Source: Methyloversatilis sp.
GTDB taxonomy: Bacteria; Pseudomonadota; Gammaproteobacteria; Burkholderiales; Rhodocyclaceae
Reading direction: 5' to 3'
Assembly (NCBI RefSeq): GCF_030698125.1
Contig: NZ_JAUYNV010000058.1
Location: 1-64,000, forward strand
Length of the DNA: 64,000 nt
Position 1 is the stretch's first letter. Each line of letters opens with the position of its first letter. This document shows positions 53,534 through 62,866 of the stretch, one piece after another. The notes below the pieces were generated by a model, which saw only the letters and a list, made by a program, of their open reading frames with translations, ran no database searches and was not told the origin of the DNA. Position numbers and translations under genes: made by a program.

Positions 53534-54574
53534 ATGCACCACGGAGACATTTCGAGCAGCAAGGACACGGTCGGCGTCGCGGTCGTCAACTACAAGATGC
53601 CGCGCCTGCACACCAAGGCGGAAGTGCTCGACAACGCACGCAAGATCGGCGAAATGCTGATCGGCATGAAGGCCGGCCTGCCCGGCCTCGATCTCGTCAT
53701 CTTCCCGGAGTACAGCACCCACGGGATCATGTACGACTCGAAGGAAATGTATGACACGGCGACCACCGTGCCCGGCGACGAGACGGCGATCTTTGCCGAA
53801 GCCTGCCGCAAGGCCAAGGTGTGGGGCGTGTTTTCGCTGACCGGCGAGCAGCACGAGGAACATCCGAACAAGGCGCCGTACAACACGCTCATCCTGATGA
53901 ACGACCAGGGCGAGGTGGTGCAGAAGTACCGCAAGATCATGCCTTGGGTGCCGATCGAAGGCTGGTATCCGGGCGACTGCACCTATGTGTCCGAAGGCCC
54001 CAAGGGTCTGAAGGTCAGCCTGATCATCTGCGACGACGGCAATTACCCGGAAATCTGGCGCGACTGCGCGATGAAGGGCGCCGAACTGATCGTGCGCTGC
54101 CAGGGCTACATGTATCCGGCCAAGGAACAGCAGATCATGATTTCGAAGGCGATGGCCTTCGCCAACAACGTCTATGTCGCGGTATCGAACGCGGCCGGCT
54201 TCGATGGCGTTTACTCCTACTTCGGCCACTCGGCCATCATCGGATTCGATGGCCGCACGCTGGGCGAATGCGGCGAAGAAGAGATGGGTCTGCAGTACGC
54301 CGCACTGTCCAAGAGCCTGATCCGCGACTTCCGCAAGAACGGCCAGTCGGAGAATCACCTGTTCAAGCTGCTGCACCGCGGCTACACCGGCCTGATCAAT
54401 TCGCGCGAAGGCGACAAGGGCGTGGCGGCCTGCCCGTACGACTTCTACTCGAAGTGGATCAACGATCCGGAAGGCACGCGCAAGGCGGTCGAAGCGTTCA
54501 CGCGCGACACCGTCGGCACCGAGGAATGTCCGATCGAAGGGCTGCCCAACCCGGCCACGATCGGTCACAAGTGA
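53534..54574 (+). CDS. amiE: Aliphatic amidase
   Basis: AmiE hydrolyses short aliphatic amides to ammonia and acids in the cytoplasm. The 346-residue nitrilase-fold product matches the known enzyme in length and numbering: E59 (VIFPEYS), K134 (KYRKIMPW), E142 (PIEGWYP) and nucleophile C166 ([13 protein letters not shown]), then [20 protein letters not shown] site precedes ATG 53534. Its stop overlaps the GTG start of the AAA+ gene, and the sigma-54 promoter lies upstream, so it heads a nitrogen-controlled operon. Confidence 0.96.
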   Translation: MHHGDISSSKDTVGVAVVNYKMPRLHTKAEVLDNARKIGEMLIGMKAGLPGLDLVIFPEYSTHGIMYDSKEMYDTATTVPGDETAIFAEACRKAKVWGVFSLTGEQHEEHPNKAPYNTLILMNDQGEVVQKYRKIMPWVPIEGWYPGDCTYVSEGPKGLKVSLIICDDGNYPEIWRDCAMKGAELIVRCQGYMYPAKEQQIMISKAMAFANNVYVAVSNAAGFDGVYSYFGHSAIIGFDGRTLGECGEEEMGLQYAALSKSLIRDFRKNGQSENHLFKLLHRGYTGLINSREGDKGVAACPYDFYSKWINDPEGTRKAVEAFTRDTVGTEECPIEGLPNPATIGHK

Positions 54575-55395
54575 AGGCCGAGGTGCCGCCGGCCGATCCT
54601 CTGTCGGACTGGCGCGTCGCCGACGAGCCGTACTACGCGGCCGCCGGCGACGAGGTCGACGCCTTCGAGGCGGCGCATGCGCGCCACCTGCCGGTCATGC
54701 TCAAAGGACCGACCGGCTGCGGCAAGACGCGCTTCGTCGAATACATGGCGTGGAAGCTCGGCCTGCCGCTGATCACGGTTGCGTGTCATGAAGATCTGAC
54801 GGCCGGCGACCTGATCGGGCGCTTCCTGCTCGATGCCGCCGGCACGCGCTGGCAGGACGGCCCGCTGACGCGCGCGGTGCGCTTCGGCGCGATCTGCTAT
54901 CTCGACGAGGTGGTCGAGGCGCGTGCCGACACCACCGTGCTCATCCACCCGCTGACCGACGCACGGCGCCAGCTGCCGCTGGCCGCGACCGGCGAACTGC
55001 TGCACGCGCACCCGGATTTCCGGCTGGTCGTGTCGTACAACCCGGGCTACCACGGCCTGCACAAGACGCTCAAGCCGTCGACCCGGCAGCGCTTCACCGC
55101 GCTCGAATTCGGCTATCCGGACGCCTCTCACGAGTGCGCCATCGTCATGCACGAGAGCGGTGTCGAGGCCGACACCGCGCGCCAGCTGGTGGCGCTCGCC
55201 GAGCGCACGCGCCGGCTGGCCGGTGACGGCCTGGACGAAGGGGCCAGCACGCGCATGCTGATCCACGCCGGCGCGCTGATCGCGCAGGGCCTGTCCGCGC
55301 GCTCTGCCTGCCGGCAGGCGGTTGCCGGCCCGCTGACCGACGACCGCGAGGTCGCAGCGGCGCTGATCGCGGCCATCGATGCCTGCTTCGCCTGA
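54571..55395 (+). CDS. MoxR/CbbQ/NirQ-type AAA+ ATPase (AmiB-like)
   Basis: The 274-residue single-domain AAA+ protein has Walker [10 protein letters not shown] (about 45-53), Walker B ICYLDEV (about 109-115), sensor-1 asparagine in [10 protein letters not shown], and STRQRF arginines. CbbQ/NirQ-type proteins activate metalloenzymes with a VWA partner; the amidase operon of Pseudomonas has a related chaperone, AmiB. It starts at GTG overlapping the amiE stop and overlaps the VWA gene by 17 bp, so all three are translationally coupled. Confidence 0.85.
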   Translation: MKAEVPPADPLSDWRVADEPYYAAAGDEVDAFEAAHARHLPVMLKGPTGCGKTRFVEYMAWKLGLPLITVACHEDLTAGDLIGRFLLDAAGTRWQDGPLTRAVRFGAICYLDEVVEARADTTVLIHPLTDARRQLPLAATGELLHAHPDFRLVVSYNPGYHGLHKTLKPSTRQRFTALEFGYPDASHECAIVMHESGVEADTARQLVALAERTRRLAGDGLDEGASTRMLIHAGALIAQGLSARSACRQAVAGPLTDDREVAAALIAAIDACFA

Positions 55396-57085
55396 CCGCG
55401 CAAGTTCGCGCGCGCTGTCGCTCTACCTGCGCGCGCTGTGGGATGTCGCGCCCAGGCTGACCGCGCTGCCGGCAGCCAATGACGCGGCGCGCCCGATACT
55501 GGGCATCGAAGGCAGCCGGCCGGTGCTGCATCTGCCGGCCACGGGCGACGCAGCACTGCAGCGCGCCCGCGCCGCGCACGCGGCCGCGCATCTGAGTTTC
55601 GGCGGCGAGCCGTTCGAGCGCGCCCGGCTCAAGCCGGTGCAGCGCGCCTTGCTCGAAATCCTCGAAGACGCGCGGGTCGAATGGCTGGCCATGCAGGCGC
55701 TGCCCGGTCTGCGCCGGCTGTGGGCGCCGCACCACGTTGCCGATGCCAGCTGGGGCAACGGTGCCGAAGCGCTGCTGGCGCGGCTGTCGCGCTGTCTTTT
55801 CGACCCGTCGCACGAAGATGGCCACGCCTGGATGGCGAAGGTGCGCGGCCTGTTCTTCACGCCGCACGGTGCGTTGGCGCTCGAAACTCCAGCACAGCTG
55901 CGCGAGGCTGCGTCGCGGCTCGGCAACGACGTCGGCCAGATGCGGCTGCGCCTGAACCCCGGTGGCTGGCAGATCGAACCCGTCGCCTACCGCGACGACA
56001 ATCACCATCTGTGGACGCGTGACGACACGCTGCCGCCGTCGGCTACCCCCCTGGAGCAGGAACTGCCCGATGCCAACGGTGCGTCGGGCGATGACGACGC
56101 CGACACGACCTTTGAACGGCCGCCGCCGCAAGGCACACCGGGCAGCGACGCCGGTGACGCTGCGACGAGCGTGCTGCAGATCGAGGCTGCGCTGCGCACC
56201 GCCACCTATCCGGAATGGGACCGCCTGATCGGCCGGGCCAGACCCGACTGGTGCACCGTGATCGAAACCCATGCGCCCCGGGTGGACGCTTCCGCCTTGC
56301 GCGCCGGACTGGAACGTCACCTCGCGCGCACGGTGCGCCTGCTGCAGGCGGCTGCCGTATCGGATCGACGACCGACGCAGGGCCGGAACAAGGACGGCGA
56401 CCTGCTGCACACCGGCGCACTGATCGACGCCGGCATCGCGTTGCGTGCCGGACACGACCCGGAGCGCCGGCTCTATCGCGACAGCGCGGCCCGGGTCGAC
56501 GCGCTCGACGTGTTGCTGCTGCTCGACACCTCCGCCTCTACCGCTGCGGTGCTGCCGTCAGGCCGCACGGTGCTGGAGGCGCTGTGCGAAGCCGCGCTGC
56601 TCGCTGCCGCGGCGCTGGAGGCGACCGGCCATCGCTGCACCCTTCAGGCCTTCGCATCGGACACGCGCCATCGCGTACGCGTGCAGCGCGTGAAAGACCG
56701 CGAAGAAATGGCCTGCGACGACGCCGTACTGGCACGCGCCGGCGGTCTGGTCAGCGCCGGCTCGACCCGCATGGGCGCTGCACTGCGCCACGCCACGGCA
56801 CAACTGCCGGCACGGTCGCGCAGCCTCATCCTGCTGCTGACCGATGGCGAACCGCACGACGTCGATATCCACGACCCGCGCTATCTGACCGAAGACCTTG
56901 CGCATGCGCTGGCCGACGCGCGCCGCGCCGGTATTTCGGTCGCCTGCCTGCACAGCGCCCCCGAAGGCGCCTCGTCGGCGCTGCGCCGCGTGTTCCCGCC
57001 CGGCGCCTACCTGCCGCTTGGCAGCGCCAGGCACTTGCCGCACCTCCTCATCCGCCAGATGCAACATGCGACCCGCAAGTTCTGA
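55379..57085 (+). CDS. CbbO/NorD-type VWA-domain protein
   Basis: The 568-residue protein has a helical N-terminal half ([40 protein letters not shown]), an acidic linker (about 235-260) and a C-terminal von Willebrand A domain with MIDAS D383-x-S385-x-S387 ([12 protein letters not shown]), the threonine in GSTRMG and the aspartate in LTDGEPHD. CbbO/NorD proteins bind the target enzyme while the AAA+ partner remodels it. Its overlap with the AAA+ gene and place behind amiE suggest it serves the amidase or an unlinked enzyme. Confidence 0.85.
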   Translation: MPASPDRASSRALSLYLRALWDVAPRLTALPAANDAARPILGIEGSRPVLHLPATGDAALQRARAAHAAAHLSFGGEPFERARLKPVQRALLEILEDARVEWLAMQALPGLRRLWAPHHVADASWGNGAEALLARLSRCLFDPSHEDGHAWMAKVRGLFFTPHGALALETPAQLREAASRLGNDVGQMRLRLNPGGWQIEPVAYRDDNHHLWTRDDTLPPSATPLEQELPDANGASGDDDADTTFERPPPQGTPGSDAGDAATSVLQIEAALRTATYPEWDRLIGRARPDWCTVIETHAPRVDASALRAGLERHLARTVRLLQAAAVSDRRPTQGRNKDGDLLHTGALIDAGIALRAGHDPERRLYRDSAARVDALDVLLLLDTSASTAAVLPSGRTVLEALCEAALLAAAALEATGHRCTLQAFASDTRHRVRVQRVKDREEMACDDAVLARAGGLVSAGSTRMGAALRHATAQLPARSRSLILLLTDGEPHDVDIHDPRYLTEDLAHALADARRAGISVACLHSAPEGASSALRRVFPPGAYLPLGSARHLPHLLIRQMQHATRKF

Positions 57086-57122
57086 CCTTGCCCCTTGCCC
57101 CTTGCACCTTGAATCTTGAACC

Positions 57123-58037
57123 TCACCCATTGGCCGTCTGGAAGTGGTCGATGAACACGCGCAGCCGCGCCGGCATCTGCGCGCGGCTGGGGAAATAGAG
57201 ATGAAAGGCGGACAGCGGCATTTCGAACGGTTCGAGCACGCGCACCAGGCGGCCACCGGCCAGATCGGCGGCGACCAGCGATTCGAGTGATTGCGCCAGC
57301 CCGAAGCCGCGGCAGGCGAGGTCGATTTCGGCCTCGGCGTCATTGACGATGAAGCGGCCGCCGACCTCGACTTCGAGCGTGCGGTCGTCGCGCTGGAACA
57401 CCCAGCGCGCGGTACGCCCGCTCGACAGATAGCGGTAGCGCACGCACTCATGCGCGGCGAGGTCTTCGGGCGTGCGCGGCGCCGGGCGCCGGGCGAGGTA
57501 ATCCGGCGCGGCGATGGTGATCATGCGTTGCGCGGCGCCGATGCGCACCGCCACCATGTCGGCTTCGATGCTTTCGCCCAGTCGCATGCCGGCATCGAAG
57601 CGCGCAGCGACGATGTCGGCCAGGCCGTCGTCGAGCGCGAATTCGAGCCCGACTTCGGGGTGGTGCACCGCGAAGCTGGCCAGATGCGGCGCGATCAGCA
57701 GGCCGTAGGCGACGCGCGGCATGTTGATGCGCACCGTGCCGGTGGCCTGGCCGCGCGACTGCGCCAGCAGTTCGAGCGCGCTGCCCAGTTCGTCCAGTCC
57801 GACGCGCACGCCGTCGTAGAACCGTTCGCCCTCTTCGGTCAGCGCGACGCGGCGCGTGGTGCGGGTGAGCAGGCGCACGCCGAGGCGTTGTTCGAGCCCG
57901 CGCACCGACTGCGAAAGCGCCGACGCCGACACGCCCAGTTCAGCCGCCGCACGCGAAAAACTGGCATGCCGTGCGACGCATTCGAAGGCCGTCAGCGCGG
58001 GCAGGATGGCAGCGTCAATCTTTAAGTCTGGCTTCAT
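57123..58037 (-). CDS. LysR-family transcriptional regulator
   Basis: The 304-residue protein has the winged helix at its start (LPALTAFECVARHASFSRAA, AELGVSASALSQSVRGLEQR, LGVRLLTRTTRRVALTEEG) and a periplasmic-binding-like effector domain (about 95-300). ATG 58037 gives the family N-terminus; the longer frame has no leader similarity. It is divergent from iorA with a 134-bp gap, the standard layout for an autoregulated LysR and its target. Confidence 0.9.
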   Translation of the reverse strand: MKPDLKIDAAILPALTAFECVARHASFSRAAAELGVSASALSQSVRGLEQRLGVRLLTRTTRRVALTEEGERFYDGVRVGLDELGSALELLAQSRGQATGTVRINMPRVAYGLLIAPHLASFAVHHPEVGLEFALDDGLADIVAARFDAGMRLGESIEADMVAVRIGAAQRMITIAAPDYLARRPAPRTPEDLAAHECVRYRYLSSGRTARWVFQRDDRTLEVEVGGRFIVNDAEAEIDLACRGFGLAQSLESLVAADLAGGRLVRVLEPFEMPLSAFHLYFPSRAQMPARLRVFIDHFQTANG

Positions 58038-58171
58038 AGGTCTTGCAAGATTAACCAGTCGACCTAATAAAACAAAGCGGATACCGTGCAGTCCATTGCA
58101 TACCGCTGCGTCATTCGCGTGCGTCTGCGGCGCAGCGTTGCGGCTGCTGCTGCCTTTACCGGAGGATTCCC

Positions 58172-58630
58172 ATGGCAAAGATCAACCTGAATGGCCGCGA
58201 CGTCGCGGTCGACCTGCCCGACGACACCCCGCTGCTGTGGGCGCTGCGTGACGGCCTGGACATGACCGGCACCAAGTACGGCTGCGGCATCGCCATGTGC
58301 GGCGCCTGTACGGTGCATGTCGATGGACAGCCCACGCGTTCCTGTGTCACGCCGCTGTCGGCCGTTGCAGGCAAGAAGATCACCACCATCGAAGCGGTCG
58401 GCGAAGCGAAGGTCGGGGCCGCCGTGCAGGCGGCCTGGCAGAAGCTGGACGTGGTGCAGTGCGGCTACTGCCAGTCGGGTCAGATCATGTCGGCCACCGC
58501 GCTGCTGGCGAGCAACCCCAAGCCCAGCGATGCCGACATCGACGCCGCGATGAGCGGCAACGTGTGTCGCTGCGCCACCTATGTCCGCATCCGTGCGGCC
58601 ATCCACGAAGCCGCCAAGACACTGGCTTGA
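58172..58630 (+). CDS. iorA: Isoquinoline 1-oxidoreductase-like [2Fe-2S] subunit
   Basis: The 152-residue small subunit of a xanthine-oxidase-family enzyme carries both iron-sulfur sites: the plant-ferredoxin-type GCGIAMCGACTVHVDG with C in TRSC, and the second cluster CGYCQSGQIMSATALL with CRC in SGNVCRCATY. It passes electrons from the molybdenum centre of IorB. No signal peptide. It is the first gene of the operon, 11 bp before iorB; GGAGG precedes the start. The substrate of this enzyme is an N-heterocycle or aldehyde and is not fixed by sequence. Confidence 0.9.
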   Translation: MAKINLNGRDVAVDLPDDTPLLWALRDGLDMTGTKYGCGIAMCGACTVHVDGQPTRSCVTPLSAVAGKKITTIEAVGEAKVGAAVQAAWQKLDVVQCGYCQSGQIMSATALLASNPKPSDADIDAAMSGNVCRCATYVRIRAAIHEAAKTLA

Positions 58631-58641
58631 GGAGCGCACCC

Positions 58642-60858
58642 ATGAACTTCAGGATAGAGAATGCATTCCAGACGACCCGTCGCGGTTTTCTGAAGGGCGG
58701 CGCCGGTCTGGCGCTGGCCATCGTCACGCCGGTCATGGCTGACACCCCTGCAGCAGGTCCCGGTCTGGCCGGCAGCACCATGGTCGACGGCGAATTCTCG
58801 CCCAGCGCCTTCATCCGCATCGGCACCGACGGCATGGTGACCATCGTGTCCAAGCACCTCGAAATGGGTCAGGGCGTCTACACCGGGCTGGCCACGCTGG
58901 TGGCCGAAGAGCTGGACGCCGACTGGTCGAAGGTGAAGGTCGAAGGCGCGCCGGCGGATGCCAAACGCTACAACAACCTGTTCTGGGGCCCGGCACAGGG
59001 CACCGGCGGCAGCACCGCGATCGCCAATTCGTTCGAACAGATGCGCCGCGCCGGGGCCACCGCGCGCGCCATGCTGGTGGCCGCTGCCGCCGAGCAGTGG
59101 AAGGTGCCGGCCAGCCAGATCAGCGTGAAGGCGGGCGTCGTGTCGCACGCGGCCAGCGGCAGGAAGGCCGGCTTCGGCGAACTGGCGGAAGCGGCCGGCC
59201 GGCAGGCGGTGCCGGCCGAAGTGAAGCTGAAGGACGCGAAGGACTTCACGCTGATCGGTCGCTCGGCACCGCGCGTCGACAGCGTATCCAAGACCACCGG
59301 CCGCGCCATCTTCACGCAGGACGTGAAGCTGCCCGGCATGCTGACCGCCGTGGTCGCCCACCCGCCGCGCTTCGGCGGCAAGGTTGCGTCGGTCGACGAC
59401 AAGGCGGCGCGTGCCATCGCGGGTGTGACCGACGTGGTCACCATTCCGAATGGCGTGGCCGTGCTGGCGAAGGATTTCTGGAGCGCGAAGAAAGGCCGCG
59501 ACGCGCTGAAGATCGAGTGGGACGAATCCGCCGCCTACCGTGGCAGCAGCGACGCCATCGTCGCCCGCTACCGCGAACTGGCGCAGACGCCGGGTCTGGC
59601 CGCGCGCAAGGACGGCGATGCCGAAGCGGCGCTGGGTGCGGCCGGCAAGGTGATCGAGGCGGAATTCGCCTTCCCCTTCCTGGCCCATGCATCGATGGAG
59701 CCGTTGAACTGCGTCATGAAGCTCGACGCCACCGGCTGCGAGGTATGGAACGGCGAACAGCTGCACACCGGCGACCAGTTTGCGCTGGCGAAGATGTTCG
59801 GCCTGAAGCTCGAGCAGGTGAAGCTCAACATGGTGTACGCGGGCGGCAGCTTCGGTCGGCGTGCCAATCCGCAGTCGGATTACCTGCTCGAAACCGCGCA
59901 GATCGTGCAGGCCATCAATGGCCGGGCACCGGTCAAGCTGGTGTGGACACGCGAAGACGACACGCGCGGCGGCTACTACCGGCCGATCTATCTGCACCGG
60001 GTGCGCGCCGCGCTCGACGCGAAAGGCATGCCGGTCGCCTGGCAGCAGCGCATCGTCGGCCAGTCGATCGCCGCCGGTTCGCCGTTCGAAGGCATGCTGG
60101 TCAAGGACGGCATCGACATGCTGTCGGTCGAGGGCGCGTCCACGCTGCCCTACGCCATTCCGAACCTGAATGTCGACCTGCACACCACCAACAGCGAAGT
60201 GAAGGTGCCGGTGCAGTGGTGGCGCTCGGTCGGTTCGACCCACACCGGTTTCGCGACCGAAGTGTTCATCGACGAACTGGCCGGCGTCGCCGGCAAGGAC
60301 CCGGTCGCCTACCGCATGGCGCTGCTGGACAAGCATCCGCGCCATGCCGGCGTGCTGAAGCTGGCGGCCGAGAAGGCCGGCTGGAACAAGCCGCTGGCGC
60401 CATCGAAGGACGGCGCGAAGCGCGGCCGCGGTGTGGCGGTGCATGAATCGTTCGCCAGCTTCGTCGCCCAGGTGGTCGAGGTGACGGTGCAGAAGGACGG
60501 CACATTCAAGGTCGATCGCGTGGTGTGCGCGGTCGATTGCGGCATCGCGGTCAATCCGGACGTGATCGCCGCGCAGATGGAAGGTGGCATCGGCTACGCG
60601 CTGGCTGCCGCGCTGACCGGATCGATCACGCTGAAGGACGGTGTGGTCGAACAGTCGAATTTCAACGACTACCCGGTGCTGCGCATCAACGAAATGCCGA
60701 AGGTCGAGGTGCACATCGTGAAGTCGGCCGCCAAGCCCACCGGCGTCGGCGAGCCGGGTGTGCCGCCGCTGGCGCCGGCGCTGGTGAATGCATTGCATGC
60801 TGCAACCGGCAAACGTATCCGCACGCTGCCGATCGGCGAGCAGTTGCAGACGGCATAG
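58642..60858 (+). CDS. iorB: Isoquinoline 1-oxidoreductase-like molybdopterin subunit
   Basis: The 738-residue catalytic subunit starts with a twin-arginine leader ([20 protein letters not shown]), so the enzyme is exported folded. The body has the aldehyde-oxidase/xanthine-dehydrogenase molybdopterin domains: [34 protein letters not shown], and the C-terminal [20 protein letters not shown] with the active-site glutamate in GVGEPG. It fits the membrane-oriented IorB/aldehyde-dehydrogenase group. Maturation by XdhC and a MobA-like protein, encoded downstream, matches the cofactor. Confidence 0.93.
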   Translation: MNFRIENAFQTTRRGFLKGGAGLALAIVTPVMADTPAAGPGLAGSTMVDGEFSPSAFIRIGTDGMVTIVSKHLEMGQGVYTGLATLVAEELDADWSKVKVEGAPADAKRYNNLFWGPAQGTGGSTAIANSFEQMRRAGATARAMLVAAAAEQWKVPASQISVKAGVVSHAASGRKAGFGELAEAAGRQAVPAEVKLKDAKDFTLIGRSAPRVDSVSKTTGRAIFTQDVKLPGMLTAVVAHPPRFGGKVASVDDKAARAIAGVTDVVTIPNGVAVLAKDFWSAKKGRDALKIEWDESAAYRGSSDAIVARYRELAQTPGLAARKDGDAEAALGAAGKVIEAEFAFPFLAHASMEPLNCVMKLDATGCEVWNGEQLHTGDQFALAKMFGLKLEQVKLNMVYAGGSFGRRANPQSDYLLETAQIVQAINGRAPVKLVWTREDDTRGGYYRPIYLHRVRAALDAKGMPVAWQQRIVGQSIAAGSPFEGMLVKDGIDMLSVEGASTLPYAIPNLNVDLHTTNSEVKVPVQWWRSVGSTHTGFATEVFIDELAGVAGKDPVAYRMALLDKHPRHAGVLKLAAEKAGWNKPLAPSKDGAKRGRGVAVHESFASFVAQVVEVTVQKDGTFKVDRVVCAVDCGIAVNPDVIAAQMEGGIGYALAAALTGSITLKDGVVEQSNFNDYPVLRINEMPKVEVHIVKSAAKPTGVGEPGVPPLAPALVNALHAATGKRIRTLPIGEQLQTA

Positions 60859-60865
60859 TCGGGCA

Positions 60866-61013
60866 TGTTGGGCATCGCTGCGCTCACCCCAACCTACGTT
60901 GCACTTCGCACGGTCCGGCACGTAGGTTGGGGTGAGCGCAGCGATGCCCAACATCACCCCGCACAGAAACGCGCAGGACTCGTAGGTTGGGGTGAGCGCA
61001 GCGATGCCCAACA
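60866..61013. repeat. Three copies of a 33-bp interspersed repeat
   Basis: Copies at 60921-60953 and 60981-61013 are direct (starting CGTAGGTTGGGGTGAGCGCA and ending AACA) and identical over at least 33 bp plus ATCACC after; a third at 60866-60898 is the exact inverse. The inverted pair (60866-60898/60921-60953) can form a 33-bp stem with a 22-nt loop. The type is a common intergenic repeat in proteobacteria. It lies between iorB and xdhC and may act as a terminator or mRNA stabiliser. Confidence 0.9.
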
Positions 61014-61044
61014 TCACCCTCTCCAGGAAAGGTACCGATAAACC

Positions 61045-62073
61045 ATGGACAGTCTCGATCTCGAAGTTCTGACCCGCGCGCGCGACTGGCTGCGCACCGG
61101 TCACCGCGTCATGCTGGCCACCGTGGTGCGCACCTGGGGTTCGTCGCCGCGCCCGCCCGGCGCACTGCTGGCGCTGCGCGACGACGGCCGTGCGGTGGGT
61201 TCGGTGTCCGGCGGCTGCATCGAGGACGACCTCATCTTCCGGCTGCGGCGCGACGGTCTGCCGAGCGCGGCGCACGTCGTGAGCTACGGCGTCAGCGCCG
61301 ACGAGGCGCGCCGTTTCGGTCTGCCGTGCGGCGGTACGCTGCAGCTGGTGCTCGAGCCACTGGCCGACGCGGCTGAACTCGACGATCTGCTGACCCGACT
61401 GGGCCGCGGCGAACTGCTGACGCGCCGGCTCGATCTGGCCAGCGGTCGCGCCACGCTCGGCGTCGGCCACGCCGACCAGGCGCTGCATTTCGACGGCCAC
61501 ACGCTGATCAGCGTGTTCGGCCCGCGTTACCGGCTGCTGCTGATCGGCGCCGGCCAGCTGTCGGCCAGTCTGGCGCGCATTGCGCAGTCGCTCGATTTCG
61601 CGGTCACCGTGTGCGATCCGCGCGAGGAATACAGCGACGAGTGGGCCGTGCCCGGCAGCACGCTGTCGCGTGACATGCCGGACGATCTGGTGATCGCGAT
61701 GCAGCCGGATGCCCGCATGGCGGTGATCGCGCTGTCGCACGATCCGAAGCTGGATGACCTGGCGCTGATGGAGGCACTGAAGACGCCCGCCTTCTATGTC
61801 GCCGCCCTTGGCTCGCGTCGCAACAACGATGCGCGGCGCGAGCGACTGAAGGAATTCGACGTCAGCGACGCCCAGCTTGACCGTCTGCGCGGTCCGGCCG
61901 GTGTGTATATCGGCAGCCGTACGCCGGCCGAAATCGCGGTGTCGATCGCGGCCGAACTGGTGGCGATGAAGAACGGCGCTGCCGCCGACACATTGTTGAA
62001 CGTGCGCGACGCCAAGTCCGCACTCGACATCGCCGCCGACACGTTGTCGTCGTGCGCGGCGGGTCGTTACTGA
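61045..62073 (+). CDS. xdhC: XdhC/CoxI-family molybdenum-cofactor maturation protein
   Basis: The 342-residue protein has the XdhC N-terminal signature VMLATVVRTWGSSPRPPGAL and SVSGGCIEDDLIF, and a C-terminal Rossmann domain (LLLIGAGQLSASLARIAQSL) with FYVAALGSRRNNDARRERL. XdhC binds molybdenum cofactor, has it sulfurated and inserts it into xanthine-oxidase-family enzymes. It follows iorB across the repeat cluster, with an AGGAAAGG ribosome site, and almost surely serves it. Confidence 0.92.
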   Translation: MDSLDLEVLTRARDWLRTGHRVMLATVVRTWGSSPRPPGALLALRDDGRAVGSVSGGCIEDDLIFRLRRDGLPSAAHVVSYGVSADEARRFGLPCGGTLQLVLEPLADAAELDDLLTRLGRGELLTRRLDLASGRATLGVGHADQALHFDGHTLISVFGPRYRLLLIGAGQLSASLARIAQSLDFAVTVCDPREEYSDEWAVPGSTLSRDMPDDLVIAMQPDARMAVIALSHDPKLDDLALMEALKTPAFYVAALGSRRNNDARRERLKEFDVSDAQLDRLRGPAGVYIGSRTPAEIAVSIAAELVAMKNGAAADTLLNVRDAKSALDIAADTLSSCAAGRY

Positions 62074-62203
62074 GTTCCGCTCCGATGGGCGCGCGCAGGC
62101 CCGGTATCCGGCCGCCCGTCGCGACGCTCTCCCCTCCGCTGCGCGTCTGGCTGGCTGACGCGCCGCGGTCTGGGCGTGCCCGTCGGACGCGGAACATCTG
62201 CTG

Positions 62204-62770
62204 ATGCAGGGCATCCTGCTCGCCGCCGGCTACGGCCGGCGCTTCGACCCGAGCGGGCAGACCAGCAAGCTGCTGGCGCGTCTGTCCGATGGTCAGACCG
62301 TCGCCGCCCAGGCGGCGCGCACGCTGTGCGCGGCGCTGCCCGGCAGTCTTGCGGTGATCCGGCCCGGTCAGACCGAGCTGGCCGCGCAGCTGCGCGAGGC
62401 CGGCTGTCACATTCTCGAAAGCAGTGAAGCCGAAGCCGGCATGGGCAGCGCGCTGGCACATGCGGTTCGCGCTACGGCAACGGCCGAAGGCTGGCTGCTT
62501 GCGCTGGCTGACATGCCGTGGGTGCCCGTCGCCGCCATCCTTGCCGTGGCCAGTGCCATCGACACCCCGAACCGCATCGCCGCCGCCGCGTTCGACGGCC
62601 AACGCGGCCATCCGGTCGCCTTCGGCGCGCACTGGGCGCCACAACTGTCCGTCCTCAACGGCGACCGCGGCGCCCGCGACCTGCTGCGCGGCCCTGACCT
62701 GCGGCTGATCGACGCCGGCACCGCCGACGTGCTGCGCGACATCGACCTGCCCGCCGACCTTCCGCGCTGA
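62204..62770 (+). CDS. MobA-like nucleotidyltransferase (MocA/NTP_transf_3)
   Basis: The 188-residue protein starts GILLAAGYGRRFDPSGQTSK, the nucleotide-binding loop of MobA-like transferases, and has LLALADMPWVPVAAILAVAS (the divalent-metal aspartate) and FDGQRGHPVAFG. Homologues add CMP to molybdopterin for xanthine-oxidase-family enzymes (MocA) or GMP (MobA). Beside iorAB and xdhC it probably makes the cytosine dinucleotide cofactor. It begins 130 bp after xdhC. Confidence 0.85.
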   Translation: MQGILLAAGYGRRFDPSGQTSKLLARLSDGQTVAAQAARTLCAALPGSLAVIRPGQTELAAQLREAGCHILESSEAEAGMGSALAHAVRATATAEGWLLALADMPWVPVAAILAVASAIDTPNRIAAAAFDGQRGHPVAFGAHWAPQLSVLNGDRGARDLLRGPDLRLIDAGTADVLRDIDLPADLPR

Positions 62771-62866
62771 CAGCGGCCGCGCGTGACGACCGCATACGGT
62801 CGCCGCCGGCGCGCTCGAGCCTGCGAAGGTTCATAATCCGCGTACTCGTCTCGTCAGGTATGCGCG

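Noticed and set aside
51110-54568. A single 1152-residue minus-strand frame spanning the VirD4-like gene and amiE
   Set aside because: The first 446 residues are antisense to AmiE and its upstream region; the coupling ATPase starts with a proper membrane leader at 53230.
60866-61013. CRISPR-like array between iorB and xdhC
   Set aside because: Only three copies, one inverted, with unequal spacers and no cas genes; it is an intergenic repeat cluster.
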